Assembly: GCA_964652195.1 (NCBI GenBank)
Contig: CAZZBB010000068.1
Location: forward strand, 118,930 to 182,929
Origin: MSPOR6 sp964652195
GTDB taxonomy: Bacteria > Poribacteria > WGA-4E > WGA-3G
DNA: 64,000 bases
Direction: 5' to 3'
In this document: piece after piece, positions 8,697 to 17,552 of the stretch
How the letters are laid out: every line of letters begins with the position of its first letter
Numbering within the stretch: the stretch's first letter is position 1
The notes under the pieces: generated by a model
Told to the model about the DNA's origin: nothing
What the model saw: only the letters and a program-made list of their open reading frames with translations
Databases searched by the model: none
Translations under genes and position numbers: made by a program

Positions 8697-9237
8697 ATTT
8701 CGACTTAGCCTCCAAACGAATTGTGGTGATTCTGTCGCCTATTGCTAACATATCGACGACGTGCATCCCTTGAATTACACCACCAAAGGTAGTATATTGT
8801 CCATCAAGATGAGGCTGTGGTTGTAGACAGATGTAGAACTGACATCCAGAGGAGTTTGGCATGTTTGCTCGAGCCATAGCAACAGTTCCTCTTATGTGTT
8901 TCCGTTGATTTGGATTGGTATATTCATCAACAATTTTCCAACCCGGGTCACCAGTTCCATCTCCTTTCGGACACCCTCCCTGAATAATATTTAATCCTGG
9001 TTGGTTGACAATTCGATGGAATGTTAATCCATCATAGAATTTCATACTGATTAGTTTTTTGAAGTTTTCAACAGCCACAGGTGCGGATTCGTCATAGAAC
9101 TCAATTACTACGGTGCCTCTTTCAGTCTTAAGCACAGCAACTTTTTCTCTGGATTGATTAGCACCTGGAAGGAGAGAACATGCAGTAAAATAGTTTAGAA
9201 TTAATAATAGTGGTAAGATGTAAACAAATTTCTTCAT
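8674..9237 (-). CDS. Cyclophilin-type peptidyl-prolyl cis-trans isomerase, lipoprotein
   Basis: A 187-residue isomerase that interconverts cis and trans proline peptide bonds in exported proteins. The signal peptide ends in a lipobox (FTAC, C20), so it is probably lipid-anchored. Canonical cyclophilin signatures are intact: FYDGLTFHRI, IQGGCPKGDGTG, VAMARANMPNSSGCQFYI and TTFGGVIQGM. Compared with the downstream partner this copy looks catalytically complete. The two genes overlap by 23 bases and probably arose by tandem duplication. The LamG gene ends 10 bases upstream of this start, suggesting one operon. Confidence 0.93.
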   Translation of the reverse strand: MKKFVYILPLLLILNYFTACSLLPGANQSREKVAVLKTERGTVVIEFYDESAPVAVENFKKLISMKFYDGLTFHRIVNQPGLNIIQGGCPKGDGTGDPGWKIVDEYTNPNQRKHIRGTVAMARANMPNSSGCQFYICLQPQPHLDGQYTTFGGVIQGMHVVDMLAIGDRITTIRLEAKSKYVKAAEN

Positions 9238-9246
9238 GACTTAGCC

Positions 9247-10029
9247 TTATTTACCTTTAAGACGTGCCCAAGTAGTAGCGAGTTTTCCTTGGGATTCTAC
9301 GTTTAGAAGTAATGGATTGTCCATATCAGTTAGCAACTCATCCTCAGTTAGAGCATAGTTATACATCTTTATTTCATCAAGTGCGCCGGTGACATACCTT
9401 TCCTTTCCACCCCTTGCACCGATATATAATGCTCCATTGTTTGGAACAAGTTCCCCTTTACAATCTAATTGTTTATTCAAGACACCATCAATGTAAAGTT
9501 TTATGGTATTCCCGTCCCAAGTACCTGCCATAAAATGCCAATTTCCATCAAGTATACTTCCACCAACATTTTCATCATCACAATTATCGGGTAAATCAAA
9601 GAATTGTAGAATAGAACCACCACGATAGAAAGCAGCGAGGGTATATAAACCTGCCCCCCATGCGGGACCTTTTTCAACCCCTGTTTGTACATCAGCTCCG
9701 GCTCTTAATTTTGCCCAGAATTCAATTGTAATTCCATCAACTATATCAATACTGGAATGGTCAGGAACTTCGCCATGTGTTTTTCCGTCGAAATCAATTG
9801 CTTTTCCAAATTTACCTTCAACAAGTTTGGGGGATCCCGTGAAAGTTACATCATTCCGATATTCAGATGAATCTTTGGATACCTTTCCATTAAGCTCATC
9901 AAATGACAAGTGTAAAACAAGATCTTCTGCATTTGTTATTTCAGAGAGGATTAGGAATGAAAACATTAAGATAGACAAACCGATTATGTATCCAACACGT
10001 TTTCTTGTGTTATGTATATAGTAGTACAT
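9247..10029 (-). CDS. Secreted LamG (concanavalin A-like) domain protein
   Basis: A 260-residue exported protein with one laminin-G-like jelly-roll domain of the kind that binds carbohydrate. A signal peptide or membrane anchor lies at residues 14-34 (VGYIIGLSILMFSFLILSEI). The LamG domain spans about 36-235, with GKAIDFDG, ITIEFWAKL, GTWDGNTIKLYIDG and the terminal DEIKMYNYALTEDEL pattern. No catalytic domain accompanies it. The last residues, GKLATTWARLKGK, resemble the tail of the unrelated secreted protein at 34.6-35.3 kb, which suggests a shared C-terminal signal. It probably heads the operon with the cyclophilins. Confidence 0.82.
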   Translation of the reverse strand: MYYYIHNTRKRVGYIIGLSILMFSFLILSEITNAEDLVLHLSFDELNGKVSKDSSEYRNDVTFTGSPKLVEGKFGKAIDFDGKTHGEVPDHSSIDIVDGITIEFWAKLRAGADVQTGVEKGPAWGAGLYTLAAFYRGGSILQFFDLPDNCDDENVGGSILDGNWHFMAGTWDGNTIKLYIDGVLNKQLDCKGELVPNNGALYIGARGGKERYVTGALDEIKMYNYALTEDELLTDMDNPLLLNVESQGKLATTWARLKGK

Positions 10030-10289
10030 ATTACTCCTTGAATTATATAATAATTCTTATTTAGCGAATATTTCTTTATAGAGATGAAAACTTAGATTCA
10101 ATCTAATCTAAATTAGTGCTATTTCATATATTAAGAATAGCAAAATTGACTTGAAAAGTCAATTGATTTCTTGAATCGGTGTGTGTAAAGTTTTTGACAT
10201 GCTTATCACGGACCATATAGTTTTTAGTTGTTAATTGTTCACAATAGTAACATAATTACTATTTACATGTTTAGAATTGTTACACTTTT

Positions 10290-10306
10290 TGTCACATGGT
10301 GTGACA
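10290..10306. promoter_or_regulatory. Operator-like palindrome TGTCACA-TGG-TGTGACA
   Basis: A perfect seven-base inverted repeat with a three-base centre in AT-rich DNA, about 260 bases upstream of the LamG gene start. The size and symmetry fit a dimeric regulator's site; the regulator is unknown. It may also be chance or an extragenic palindrome. Confidence 0.35.
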
Positions 10307-10534
10307 TTGATAAAATCCATCTCCCGTTAGTACTACACTGGGTTTACAGTCACTTTTTTAAGGTTACAAGAATTTGTCCCAATTACAAAATATGATGAAT
10401 TTTGTGTCGTTTCCTATTCTTCTCATCCATTGAATTGGGATCGCATGAATGTGAAATATCTTCTCAATCCATTTTGAAAAGATATTCAAGTTTATCTCAT
10501 AAATCATATATTTGGAAGATTTATTATAATGTAA

Positions 10535-10567
10535 GATCTGGGATCGGAATCCCCTCCTACAGAAGAG
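10535..10567. repeat. Dispersed repeat copy (GGATCGGAATCCC ... CTACAGAAGAG)
   Basis: This unit recurs at 54328-54358 with few differences: both read gatc-ggg-tcggaatccc, then a short spacer, then ctacagaagag. A more distant relative with a longer stem is at 43735-43770. All three are intergenic, as expected for an extragenic palindromic repeat family. Confidence 0.6.
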
Positions 10568-10777
10568 TCTAATCCTTAGTAGTATTTTCACAACACATTT
10601 TTTCCAAGAGTATGTAATAAACTGCTCTAAAGTCAATCCCAGAAAGAGTTTGTAGATATATCTAAATAAATGTTAGTTTTTTTAACTTTTTTAGAAAATT
10701 CATACTTTGTTTTTGTTTGAAGTGTTCTAAACCCTGTTCTGGTATAGGTTTGTAAGGGTATTAGATTTCGATTTTCT

Positions 10778-10796
10778 TTTCACAACTGTTGTGAAA
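10778..10796. promoter_or_regulatory. Operator-like palindrome TTTCACAA-CTG-TTGTGAAA
   Basis: A perfect eight-base inverted repeat with a three-base centre inside the AT-rich region. No gene begins directly downstream on either strand; the nearest start is the small ORF at 11192. It could be a regulator's binding site or a relic. Confidence 0.3.
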
Positions 10797-11191
10797 GTTA
10801 TATAACAACAATTTCATGACAATTTCAAGATTTGTTTTACTGTAATAAAAACTGTAATTTAAATAGTAACACAATAAAAATACAGATGTCAATCAAAAAG
10901 TTATTTTATGTGATATTATTTTAGAATTTATTAACTATTGTCATTTTGTTTTTAGTATAATTTCGATTATTATATATCTTTAGTTGTGTTATGGTTTGGT
11001 TTTCTTCAATATTTTTCATTTTTTTTGGTTATTATATTCTTAGTATATTTTCTATATGTAAAATTCATCCTTTCTACAGTTATGAATTGTCGAGTTGTGG
11101 ATGGAGGATGTGAGGGTGGAAGTGGTCTGAATCACGGATTTCGTAGATTACACAGATTACGTAGAGAAAAGGGTATGTTTGGAAAGATGGA

Positions 11192-11371
11192 ATGATGGAT
11201 GAGACGAGTTTATGTTATACACTTTACAAAACTTGCATAAAAGCTATAGAATGTATGCGTCGCGAACCGTGCGATCAACAGTGCTGGCTTGTAGTGAAAC
11301 TGCGTGATGATATACCTGACTCAGTTCAATTTACCTCTGTCCAGTTAATTATCAAACACACGTTACAATAG
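11192..11371 (+). CDS. Small cysteine-rich hypothetical ORF, 59 residues
   Basis: I do not recognise this protein. An open frame of 59 codons runs from ATG at 11192 (a second ATG follows at once) to TAG at 11369-11371, with GGAAAG about five bases before the start. The peptide has four cysteines (C8, C15, C21, C27) plus C31 in the N-terminal half, including ECMRREPCDQQCW. It ends in a regular-looking stretch (VVKLRDDIPDSVQF, then LIIKHTLQ). No signal peptide or TM segment is visible. It lies 57 bases before the Tat-exported aldo/keto reductase on the same strand and could share its transcript. The alternative is a chance frame or a remnant of a longer gene. Confidence 0.35.
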   Translation: MMDETSLCYTLYKTCIKAIECMRREPCDQQCWLVVKLRDDIPDSVQFTSVQLIIKHTLQ

Positions 11372-11428
11372 AATTTAATTGTTGACTATAAATATCAATC
11401 AATGTATTATGGATACGGAGGTGATTAC

Positions 11429-12418
11429 ATGATTGATCGACGTGGATTTTTAAAAACTTTGGCAGGATTGACAACAGGTATACTACTATCTTCATCCAAT
11501 TCTGAGGGTCAAGAGCCACAATCAAGCGATAGGTTAGGTACACTTCTTCCTTTGCGAAAATTTGGTAGAACGAATGAAACTGTAACGATGTTGGGAGTGG
11601 GTGGTTGGCATATCGGTGATATGTCCGAAAAAGAGGCACAAAAGACCCTTGAAACTGCCCTTGAAGGTGGTGTTCGCTTTTTTGATTCGGCAGAATCCTA
11701 CCAAGCCGGTGGTAGTGAAAAACGTTTAGGTAAGCTTTTAATCCCGAAATATCGTGACGATGTTTTTATAATGTCAAAAACAACTGCACGTGATGCAGAT
11801 ACAGCGAGAAAACATCTTGAAGGAACTCTAAAACGTCTTAATACCGACCAGATAGACCTCTGGCAAGTACACGCTGTTCGTAATCCTGAGGATGTTGATG
11901 GGAGGGTCAATGGTGGTGTATTTGATGTCATGGAGGAAGCAAAGAATTCAGGTAAAACAAGATTTATTGGTTTTACAGGACATACAAGTCCTTCTGCTCA
12001 TCAACGTGTGATGCATCATTCTGATATTTTTGACGCTTGTCAGTTACCAGTGAATTTAGCCGATATTAATTATGAGAGTTTTATTGAAAAGATAATACCT
12101 ACACTCGTAGAACGAAATATAGGTGTAATTGGCATGAAATCCTTGGCAAATGGGGGCTTTTTCGGAGGAACAAGACACGGAAGACATGGTCCGAATCCGA
12201 GAGTCGTTCCAAATAGGGTAAGTATATCTGAAGCCATCCGGTTTGTCTGGTCATTTCCAGTGAGTACTCTTGTTACTGGACCGGATAACGCTGAACAAAT
12301 GAAAGAGAAAATTGATTTAGCCAAGAAATTCAATGGAATGAAAGAGGATGAACGTCAGAAGTTAATCGATAAGGTTGCTGATATGGCTGGTACGACAGTA
12401 GAGTTTTATAAAGCTTGA
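11429..12418 (+). CDS. Tat-exported aldo/keto reductase
   Basis: A 329-residue NAD(P)H-dependent oxidoreductase of the aldo/keto reductase superfamily, predicted to be exported by the Tat route. It starts MIDRRGFLKTLAGLTTG with a twin-arginine and a hydrophobic segment. The catalytic tetrad is visible: D in FFDSAESY, Y in the same motif, K in FIMSKT and H in DLWQVHAV. The C-terminus has the usual NAD(P) pocket region (ATLV-like SFPVSTLVTG). The start at 11429 is chosen because GGAGGTG lies five bases upstream, whereas the ATG at 11402 has no ribosome binding site and would bury the Tat signal. Its substrate is unknown. Confidence 0.9.
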   Translation: MIDRRGFLKTLAGLTTGILLSSSNSEGQEPQSSDRLGTLLPLRKFGRTNETVTMLGVGGWHIGDMSEKEAQKTLETALEGGVRFFDSAESYQAGGSEKRLGKLLIPKYRDDVFIMSKTTARDADTARKHLEGTLKRLNTDQIDLWQVHAVRNPEDVDGRVNGGVFDVMEEAKNSGKTRFIGFTGHTSPSAHQRVMHHSDIFDACQLPVNLADINYESFIEKIIPTLVERNIGVIGMKSLANGGFFGGTRHGRHGPNPRVVPNRVSISEAIRFVWSFPVSTLVTGPDNAEQMKEKIDLAKKFNGMKEDERQKLIDKVADMAGTTVEFYKA

Positions 12419-12490
12419 TGTCCAGTTAAGGCGTATTATCATCTCCGAAAAATAAAGCTACAAAAGTAAGATTAAGTTTGATTTGAACAA

Positions 12491-12527
12491 GGTAATAATA
12501 TTGGCAGTTATTTCCAATATTATTACC
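12491..12527. terminator. Perfect 14-bp hairpin between convergent genes
   Basis: GGTAATAATATTGG (12491-12504), a nine-base loop, and the exact complement CCAATATTATTACC (12514-12527). It lies midway between the stop of the aldo/keto reductase gene (12418, plus strand) and the stop of the phytanoyl-CoA dioxygenase gene (12549, minus strand), so it could end transcription from both sides. The stem is AT-rich and there is no strong T run, so it may be a weak terminator or an mRNA-stabilising hairpin. Confidence 0.6.
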
Positions 12528-12548
12528 TATTCATCAATATAGCGAAAT

Positions 12549-13331
12549 TTAGATCTGTAAATCTTCTGCTGTAGGATTATCTTTAAAACCCCCCGCTATA
12601 ATATTGTTATATGGTTCATTTGGATCTCTTCCTACAGGTCGCATCTCAGGAGTATGATATCCGAATCGTACTGCTTTTCTCCATTGGTCTGTGCGATTAA
12701 CCTCTGACCAATGTATCAAACAATAACTAAAGAAAATCACATCTCCTGCATTTGCTGGAACAGGAATAGAGTCGATAAAATCAGGATGGAATTTGTCGGT
12801 GGGAAGGTGCGGTGCTGTGCCTTCTCCAGTGATGTGTTCGCGTGGACCTTCTTTATGACTTCCTGGCACAACTCTTAAGGCACCACTCTCAAAGGGAGCA
12901 TCATCAAGATGTACAAGACAATCAACAAAATCGAGTCCATCATGTGGGTAGAACGGATAGTCTTGATGCATAGGGAAAGGTGTGCCTTTTTCAGGTGGTT
13001 TTGCGTGTAAGACAGTATGGTGCCATTGGACTCTATCTCCTATGAGAGATTGAACCGCTCCGGTTAGACGATCATGGAAGATGACTCTACCCCAGGCTGC
13101 AGAATAAAAATGGGGATTGTGCATAAACACAGCTTTAGTAGTTTGTTGATCCTCTTCTTTCAAATACTTTGTCCGCCAAGGACCAGGCCACCCTATTGTT
13201 TCCTGACCCCAATTATTGATAATTCGCACCATCTCGGATGCCAATTCTTTTGTTTCATCAGGCGAAAAAAGTTGATCTACTTTGAGATATCCGTTCTCGT
13301 TGTAAAAATCAACTTGTTCTTGGGTTAGCAT
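12549..13331 (-). CDS. Phytanoyl-CoA dioxygenase (PhyH) family protein
   Basis: A 260-residue Fe(II)/2-oxoglutarate-dependent dioxygenase of the PhyH family. It begins with LTQEQVDFYNENGYLKVDQLF, the usual N-terminus. The iron-binding triad is H and D of MHQDYPFYPHD and the distal H of LIHWSEVN, and ALRVVPGSH precedes the distal site. The start is set by AGGAG six bases upstream. PhyH-like genes are strongly expanded in Poribacteria and other marine groups, where substrates are mostly unknown, so hydroxylation of a specific compound is not claimed. It stands alone, convergent with the aldo/keto reductase. Confidence 0.92.
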   Translation of the reverse strand: MLTQEQVDFYNENGYLKVDQLFSPDETKELASEMVRIINNWGQETIGWPGPWRTKYLKEEDQQTTKAVFMHNPHFYSAAWGRVIFHDRLTGAVQSLIGDRVQWHHTVLHAKPPEKGTPFPMHQDYPFYPHDGLDFVDCLVHLDDAPFESGALRVVPGSHKEGPREHITGEGTAPHLPTDKFHPDFIDSIPVPANAGDVIFFSYCLIHWSEVNRTDQWRKAVRFGYHTPEMRPVGRDPNEPYNNIIAGGFKDNPTAEDLQI

Positions 13332-13943
13332 TAGAAACTCCTCTAAAATATGTCGATAAAAGTTATGGTTATAAAGATTTTAAGCATAAGAGGGATTAAA
13401 TGTCAATATATTAATAGCAGGTTCGAAAACCCAATTTAGTTTAAAAGGAATTCTATAAACATTCCGTCCCTATCAAATCAACGGTATGAATGCCATTTAG
13501 GCATTCACTGGGACTCAAGATAATGACTAAACACTTCTTCTATTAACATTCCGTCCCTATGTGACTCACAATGTATATATGATAATCCTTGTATAGCGTA
13601 AGTTATAATGTAATCTATCAATTCTAAATGGTATTACATAGCACTCCGCTGGAGTGCAGGATGTTGATACCTTTTTCTATAGACATATCACCCCTCTGGG
13701 GTGAGGAAAGTGTCAGAAAAACTGTGTGAAACGATCAAAATCTGTTCGTAGTAACTTGGGTTATAAATAGTATCAATATTTGTGAATGTTAGATAACGTT
13801 AGTCTGAAAACTCAAATTTTTATATTCGGAGCGGTTAAAAACCGCTCCTACCAAGTCTATAAGAGCATTATTATTGGAAAAATGGAGTTCATATTCCTAT
13901 AATCTAACTCACGTTTAGATAACTATTAATTGAATAACTAATA
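13332..13943. repeat. Cluster of intergenic palindromic repeats
   Basis: No gene is seen in 612 bases. It holds at least five palindromic units. Two carry CATTCCGTCCCTA (about 13459 and 13547); the first is interrupted by another palindrome, GAATGCC-ATTTA-GGCATTC (13488-13506). There follow GCACTCC-GCT-GGAGTGC (13641-13657), TCACCCC-TCT-GGGGTGA (13688-13704) and GGAGCGGTT-AAA-AACCGCTCC (13828-13848). Relatives of the first and third lie at 5.8-5.97 kb, a relative of the second (inverted) at 43688-43711, and a relative of the last at 40074-40092. Repeats have evidently inserted into repeats here. Confidence 0.7.
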
Positions 13944-14585
13944 CTATCGAGGTATTAGTTTCTTATGAATTTGCAATAGTCTTTCAAGTTCTTGAATTGG
14001 TTTTTCTGCGTCATCAACTCTTAGATCTATATATCGGTCATTAAATCCGCTGTATCCACCATTTTTCCTAACGATAAATAAGGCAGCGGATTGTTGTCCT
14101 CGTTTATCTCCTCCACTCTTCTGACCGGCTACAAGAGCTGCAACTAATTTGTCTGCTAATTCTCCCTCTGTCTCTTCAAAGGTTAATCCCATCTTTTCTA
14201 CGACTTCTTCACCAGTCAGCAGATTCCCTTGTGCGGTGTAATTCTCTCCAGAATAAGCACCTGCCCATTCATGACATTCTTCACCTGTATAGTTTGCCAC
14301 ATTACCTTGTGCGTCAATAATACCGACCTGACGTGTTTTCCTTCCGGTATCGTCTTCTAACAGATGGTCTAAAGTTTGTTGTGTAGAAAGTCCTATTTTC
14401 AATAATTCTAATCCTCTGGGACCATAGGTAGTATTTGCCCAAGATTGTGTGGCAATAGCTCCAATTCCAGCTTCTGCCCATGGTACGACTGAACCTACTG
14501 CGAAAAACTTCGATTGAACAGCAATACCTAAATCTTCATTTGTTGGATCAAAACCTACTATTGAAAAAGTTGAAATTGGAGTCAT
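13944..14585 (-). CDS. DUF1028 family protein
   Basis: A 213-residue protein matching DUF1028 throughout: TFSIVGFDPTNEDLGIAVQ, FFAVGSVVPWAEAGIGAIAT, the hallmark SWANTTYGPRGLELL, DDTGRKTRQVGIIDAQG and TAQGNLLTGEEVV. Family members have been described as having an Ntn-hydrolase-like fold, but I know of no demonstrated reaction, so no enzyme activity is assigned. Cytoplasmic by sequence. The length is normal for forms lacking a C-terminal peptidoglycan-binding domain. It lies about 70 bases downstream of hisD on the same strand and may share its transcript. Confidence 0.88.
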   Translation of the reverse strand: MTPISTFSIVGFDPTNEDLGIAVQSKFFAVGSVVPWAEAGIGAIATQSWANTTYGPRGLELLKIGLSTQQTLDHLLEDDTGRKTRQVGIIDAQGNVANYTGEECHEWAGAYSGENYTAQGNLLTGEEVVEKMGLTFEETEGELADKLVAALVAGQKSGGDKRGQQSAALFIVRKNGGYSGFNDRYIDLRVDDAEKPIQELERLLQIHKKLIPR

Positions 14586-14653
14586 GATAGGATATTGTTA
14601 ACTAATCTGATATATAATTTATGCTTATTGTGTATTATTATTTGAGGAAATGA

Positions 14654-15949
14654 TTAATCTTCAAATCTAATTTTCAAGGCAGCAGCGTGCCCTTCCAAAC
14701 CTTCAATTTGTGCAAGTTCTACAGCATCGGGTGTGACCTTCTCCAATGCAGTTTTAGTGTATGAGATTAAACTTGTCTTCTTTAGGAAATCATCCACACT
14801 TAATGGAGATGCGTAACGAGCAGCCCTTCCTGTAGGTAATATATGGTTAGGTCCGGCAATGTAATCACCTACTGCTTCAGGAGAATAAGGACCGATTAGA
14901 ATTGCCCCTGCATTTCTAATCTGTCCTATCCAATCAAATGGCTCCTCCAAATGTAATTCTACATGTTCAGGAGCAATTTCGTTTGTTAGATCTATGGCTT
15001 CAGAAATATCATTCACTAAAAATGCAACACCATAATTTTCAAATGCTTTAACAAGTTCATATTGTCGTGGAAAAGTACGTGCTTGTATTTCTATAGCTGC
15101 TTTTACTTGTTCTGCGAAACCTCTCGATGTTGTAAGAAGAATCGCTGAACATTCCGGTCCATGTTCTGCTTGAGAAATTAGATCAGCAGCAACATAATCG
15201 GGGTCAGCAGTACTATCTGCAATGACGAGAATCTCACTTGGTCCGGCTAATTTATCAATATCTACATGCCCATATACCTCTTTTTTGGCAAGTTGTACAT
15301 ATAAGTTCCCGGGACCAACAATTTTATCTACTGGAGATATTGACTCAGTTCCATAAGCCATAGCTCCAACTGCCTGTGCACCACCACATTTATATATTTC
15401 ATCAATTTCACATTCTGCTGCAGCCACTAACATGTGTGGATTAATCTGACGATTTCTCATTGGTCCCATACAGACTGCTATTTCTTCGACACCAGCAACT
15501 TTCGCAGGAACAACACTCATCAACAATGATGAAACTAAGAGTTGACTAACTGAAGGCACACAAACACCTACACGTTTAAGTGGATTGATTATATGCCCAA
15601 GTAAGACGCCATCTTCTTCAGTTGAAAACCACGATGACCTCATCTGCTTTTGGTGGAAATCTTGTATGTTTTTGTTAGCATGATTAATAGCATCAATAAA
15701 GTCTTCATTTACCTCAGAATATGCATTTTTAAATTCTTTAGGTTGAACTCTCAGAGCTTTTGAGGGTAATCGTGGTGCGTCAAGTTTGCGAGTATATCGT
15801 GCTACAGCTTTATCACCTTCAGCTTGTACATCTGATAAAGTCCGTCTTACCGTTTTAAGAATGTCTTCATCTGTTAGCCTACCCCGTTCATTTAACTTGG
15901 TAAGAAATTTATCGCTTTCTGGTGTTTGTATGTCAAGTATTTGAAACAT
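14654..15949 (-). CDS. hisD: Histidinol dehydrogenase
   Basis: A 431-residue enzyme that oxidises L-histidinol to L-histidine in two NAD-dependent steps, the last reaction of histidine biosynthesis; a cytoplasmic zinc enzyme. The family signatures are intact: SQAEHGPECSA (zinc Q and H), catalytic EIAPEHVELH, and GPNHILPT containing the last zinc histidine region. The length is typical. Other his genes are not in the window. It follows murA by about 43 bases on the same strand. Confidence 0.96.
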   Translation of the reverse strand: MFQILDIQTPESDKFLTKLNERGRLTDEDILKTVRRTLSDVQAEGDKAVARYTRKLDAPRLPSKALRVQPKEFKNAYSEVNEDFIDAINHANKNIQDFHQKQMRSSWFSTEEDGVLLGHIINPLKRVGVCVPSVSQLLVSSLLMSVVPAKVAGVEEIAVCMGPMRNRQINPHMLVAAAECEIDEIYKCGGAQAVGAMAYGTESISPVDKIVGPGNLYVQLAKKEVYGHVDIDKLAGPSEILVIADSTADPDYVAADLISQAEHGPECSAILLTTSRGFAEQVKAAIEIQARTFPRQYELVKAFENYGVAFLVNDISEAIDLTNEIAPEHVELHLEEPFDWIGQIRNAGAILIGPYSPEAVGDYIAGPNHILPTGRAARYASPLSVDDFLKKTSLISYTKTALEKVTPDAVELAQIEGLEGHAAALKIRFED

Positions 15950-15992
15950 TGATGTAAATTGCTCCGTATCAGATAACCGTAACTACCATAAC

Positions 15993-17264
15993 CTAATTGG
16001 ATACATCTATCCTTTGTATTTCTGCGCCAATACTATTTAATTTTTCTTCAATTGCCTCGTATCCTCTATCAATATGATATATTCTTGATACAACAGTCTC
16101 CCCTATTGCTGCCATCCCTGCAATAACGAGTACTGCTCCAGCACGCAGATCAGAAGCCATTACAGGTGCACCACTGAGAGATGAAACACCATTTATAATT
16201 GCTTTTCGTCCATCAAGTCTAATATCCGCGCCCATTCTATTGAGTTCTGCAGTATGGATATATCTATCAGTATGTACATTTTCAGTAATAGTACTGGTTC
16301 CGGAAGCAAGACATAATAATCCCATAATTTGTGCTTGCATATCTGTAGGAAACCCAGGGAATGGAACTGTTTTTACCTCAACAGCCTTTAGCTGTCGTGG
16401 TGTGGTTACTCTAACCCCATCATCATCCCAGTTTAAATCCACCCCCATTTCAGTTAATTTATTTGACACAGCAGGTAGTTGTTCTTGTGTAATACCTTGA
16501 ATATAAACATTTCCATTGGTAATTGCACTTGCCACCATAAATGTACCAGCCTCAATATCATCAGAAATGACATCATATTCTGTTCCATATAACTGTTTCA
16601 CCCCATGTATGCTCAAAGTGTCCGTTCCAATACCATCAATTTCAGCCCCCATGGCAATTAGAAAGTTAGCAAGGTCAGTAATATGTGGTTCGCGTGCGGC
16701 CCCATTAATTACTGTAGTTCCTTCAGCTAAAGTGGCTGCCATCATTACGTTTGCGGTTGCGCCGACACTTGGACCGTGTTGTCCAATTAAATCTATATCT
16801 GTTCCGATTAATTTTCTTGCTTGAGCATAAATATAACCTTCTTTTACATCTACTTTCGCTCCTAAACGTGTTAAGCCGCGAATATGTAAATCAACCGGAC
16901 GAGGACCAATTGCACATCCTCCAGGAAATGAAACCTTAGCACGACCAAGTTTTGCAACCAGTGGACCGAGAACATAGATTGAAGCTCGCATCCTACGTAC
17001 TAAATCATAAGGTGCTTCATACTCCATTCGATTTATCGGCTCAATACATAGTGTAGAATCTTTTAGCTTTGTTGTTGCCCCAAGACCTTCTAATACTGCA
17101 CTTAGAGTTCTTACATCTGTTAGGTTTGGTACATTGTGTAATACCGTTGTACTATCACCCAAGATAGCCGCAGCAACCGCGATTGGAAGAACTGCGTTCT
17201 TAGAACCGCTTATCTGTACTTTTCCTTCAAGTTTTGTACCGCCATTGACAATGAATTTTTCCAT
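15993..17264 (-). CDS. murA: UDP-N-acetylglucosamine 1-carboxyvinyltransferase
   Basis: A 423-residue enzyme that transfers enolpyruvate from PEP to UDP-GlcNAc, the first committed step of peptidoglycan synthesis; cytoplasmic and the target of fosfomycin. K22 and N23 (SGSKNAVLP) and the loop PGGCAIGPRP with C117, equivalent to the fosfomycin-reactive cysteine C115 of E. coli, are present. The protein should therefore be of the fosfomycin-sensitive type. AGAGG lies upstream of the ATG. It is divergent from tyrA, with about 350 bases between the starts. Confidence 0.97.
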   Translation of the reverse strand: MEKFIVNGGTKLEGKVQISGSKNAVLPIAVAAAILGDSTTVLHNVPNLTDVRTLSAVLEGLGATTKLKDSTLCIEPINRMEYEAPYDLVRRMRASIYVLGPLVAKLGRAKVSFPGGCAIGPRPVDLHIRGLTRLGAKVDVKEGYIYAQARKLIGTDIDLIGQHGPSVGATANVMMAATLAEGTTVINGAAREPHITDLANFLIAMGAEIDGIGTDTLSIHGVKQLYGTEYDVISDDIEAGTFMVASAITNGNVYIQGITQEQLPAVSNKLTEMGVDLNWDDDGVRVTTPRQLKAVEVKTVPFPGFPTDMQAQIMGLLCLASGTSTITENVHTDRYIHTAELNRMGADIRLDGRKAIINGVSSLSGAPVMASDLRAGAVLVIAGMAAIGETVVSRIYHIDRGYEAIEEKLNSIGAEIQRIDVSN

Positions 17265-17552
17265 TTTTTTCCTCTATTTATGAATAAATGTATATTATAA
17301 ATTTTATCGTTTGATGTAATATACTTTTGTCTTGCATAAACGATGCCAATGACTTACTTGTTACAATTACTGTTTTTATAGGAATTAGTTTAATAATATT
17401 TGTATAAATTAAACCACATGTTGTGTTAAATGGTGATAAATGACTCCTGCTTAGATACATTTGTATTATATCATACTTATACAGATATCCTCTATGTCTT
17501 TGTAGATAATAGGTGTGTTATGTTTTGGTCATTTTATGTAAAATCTTTTTAC
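17265..17552. other. Divergent intergenic region murA/tyrA
   Basis: An AT-rich spacer without a gene; short frames in it lack any support. It must carry the murA promoter on the minus strand, which I cannot place with confidence. The tyrA-side promoter is listed separately. Confidence 0.4.

Larger units (their letters stand above)
10030..11191. other. AT-rich gene-free region
   Basis: About 1.16 kb without a convincing gene. Short frames exist on both strands but show no family pattern or ribosome binding site. Contents: a hairpin with 9-base arms (10144-10164); two operator-like palindromes listed separately; a repeat copy at 10535-10567; and, at 11131-11168, a stretch with direct copies of GATTAC (cgtagattacacagattacgtag). 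The region ends at a small ORF beginning at 11192. It could contain the promoter of the LamG operon (minus strand, start 10029) and an unrecognised small RNA. Confidence 0.5.

Noticed and set aside
8055..9237. A frameshifted single cyclophilin split in two
   Set aside because: Both frames have their own lipobox and a full cyclophilin-like domain; they are two overlapping genes.
10364..10636. A 90-codon open frame on the minus strand in the AT-rich region
   Set aside because: No ribosome binding site, no family pattern, and it covers the palindromic repeat at 10535-10567.
10986..11195. A 69-codon plus-strand frame ending at the small cysteine-rich ORF
   Set aside because: It is low complexity (F, L, I, V then G, R) with no ribosome binding site and crosses the GATTAC repeat stretch.
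13419..13435. GGTTCGAAAACC resembling a tRNA T-arm
   Set aside because: No acceptor stem, anticodon arm or CCA end can be folded around it; it is an AT-rich repeat border.
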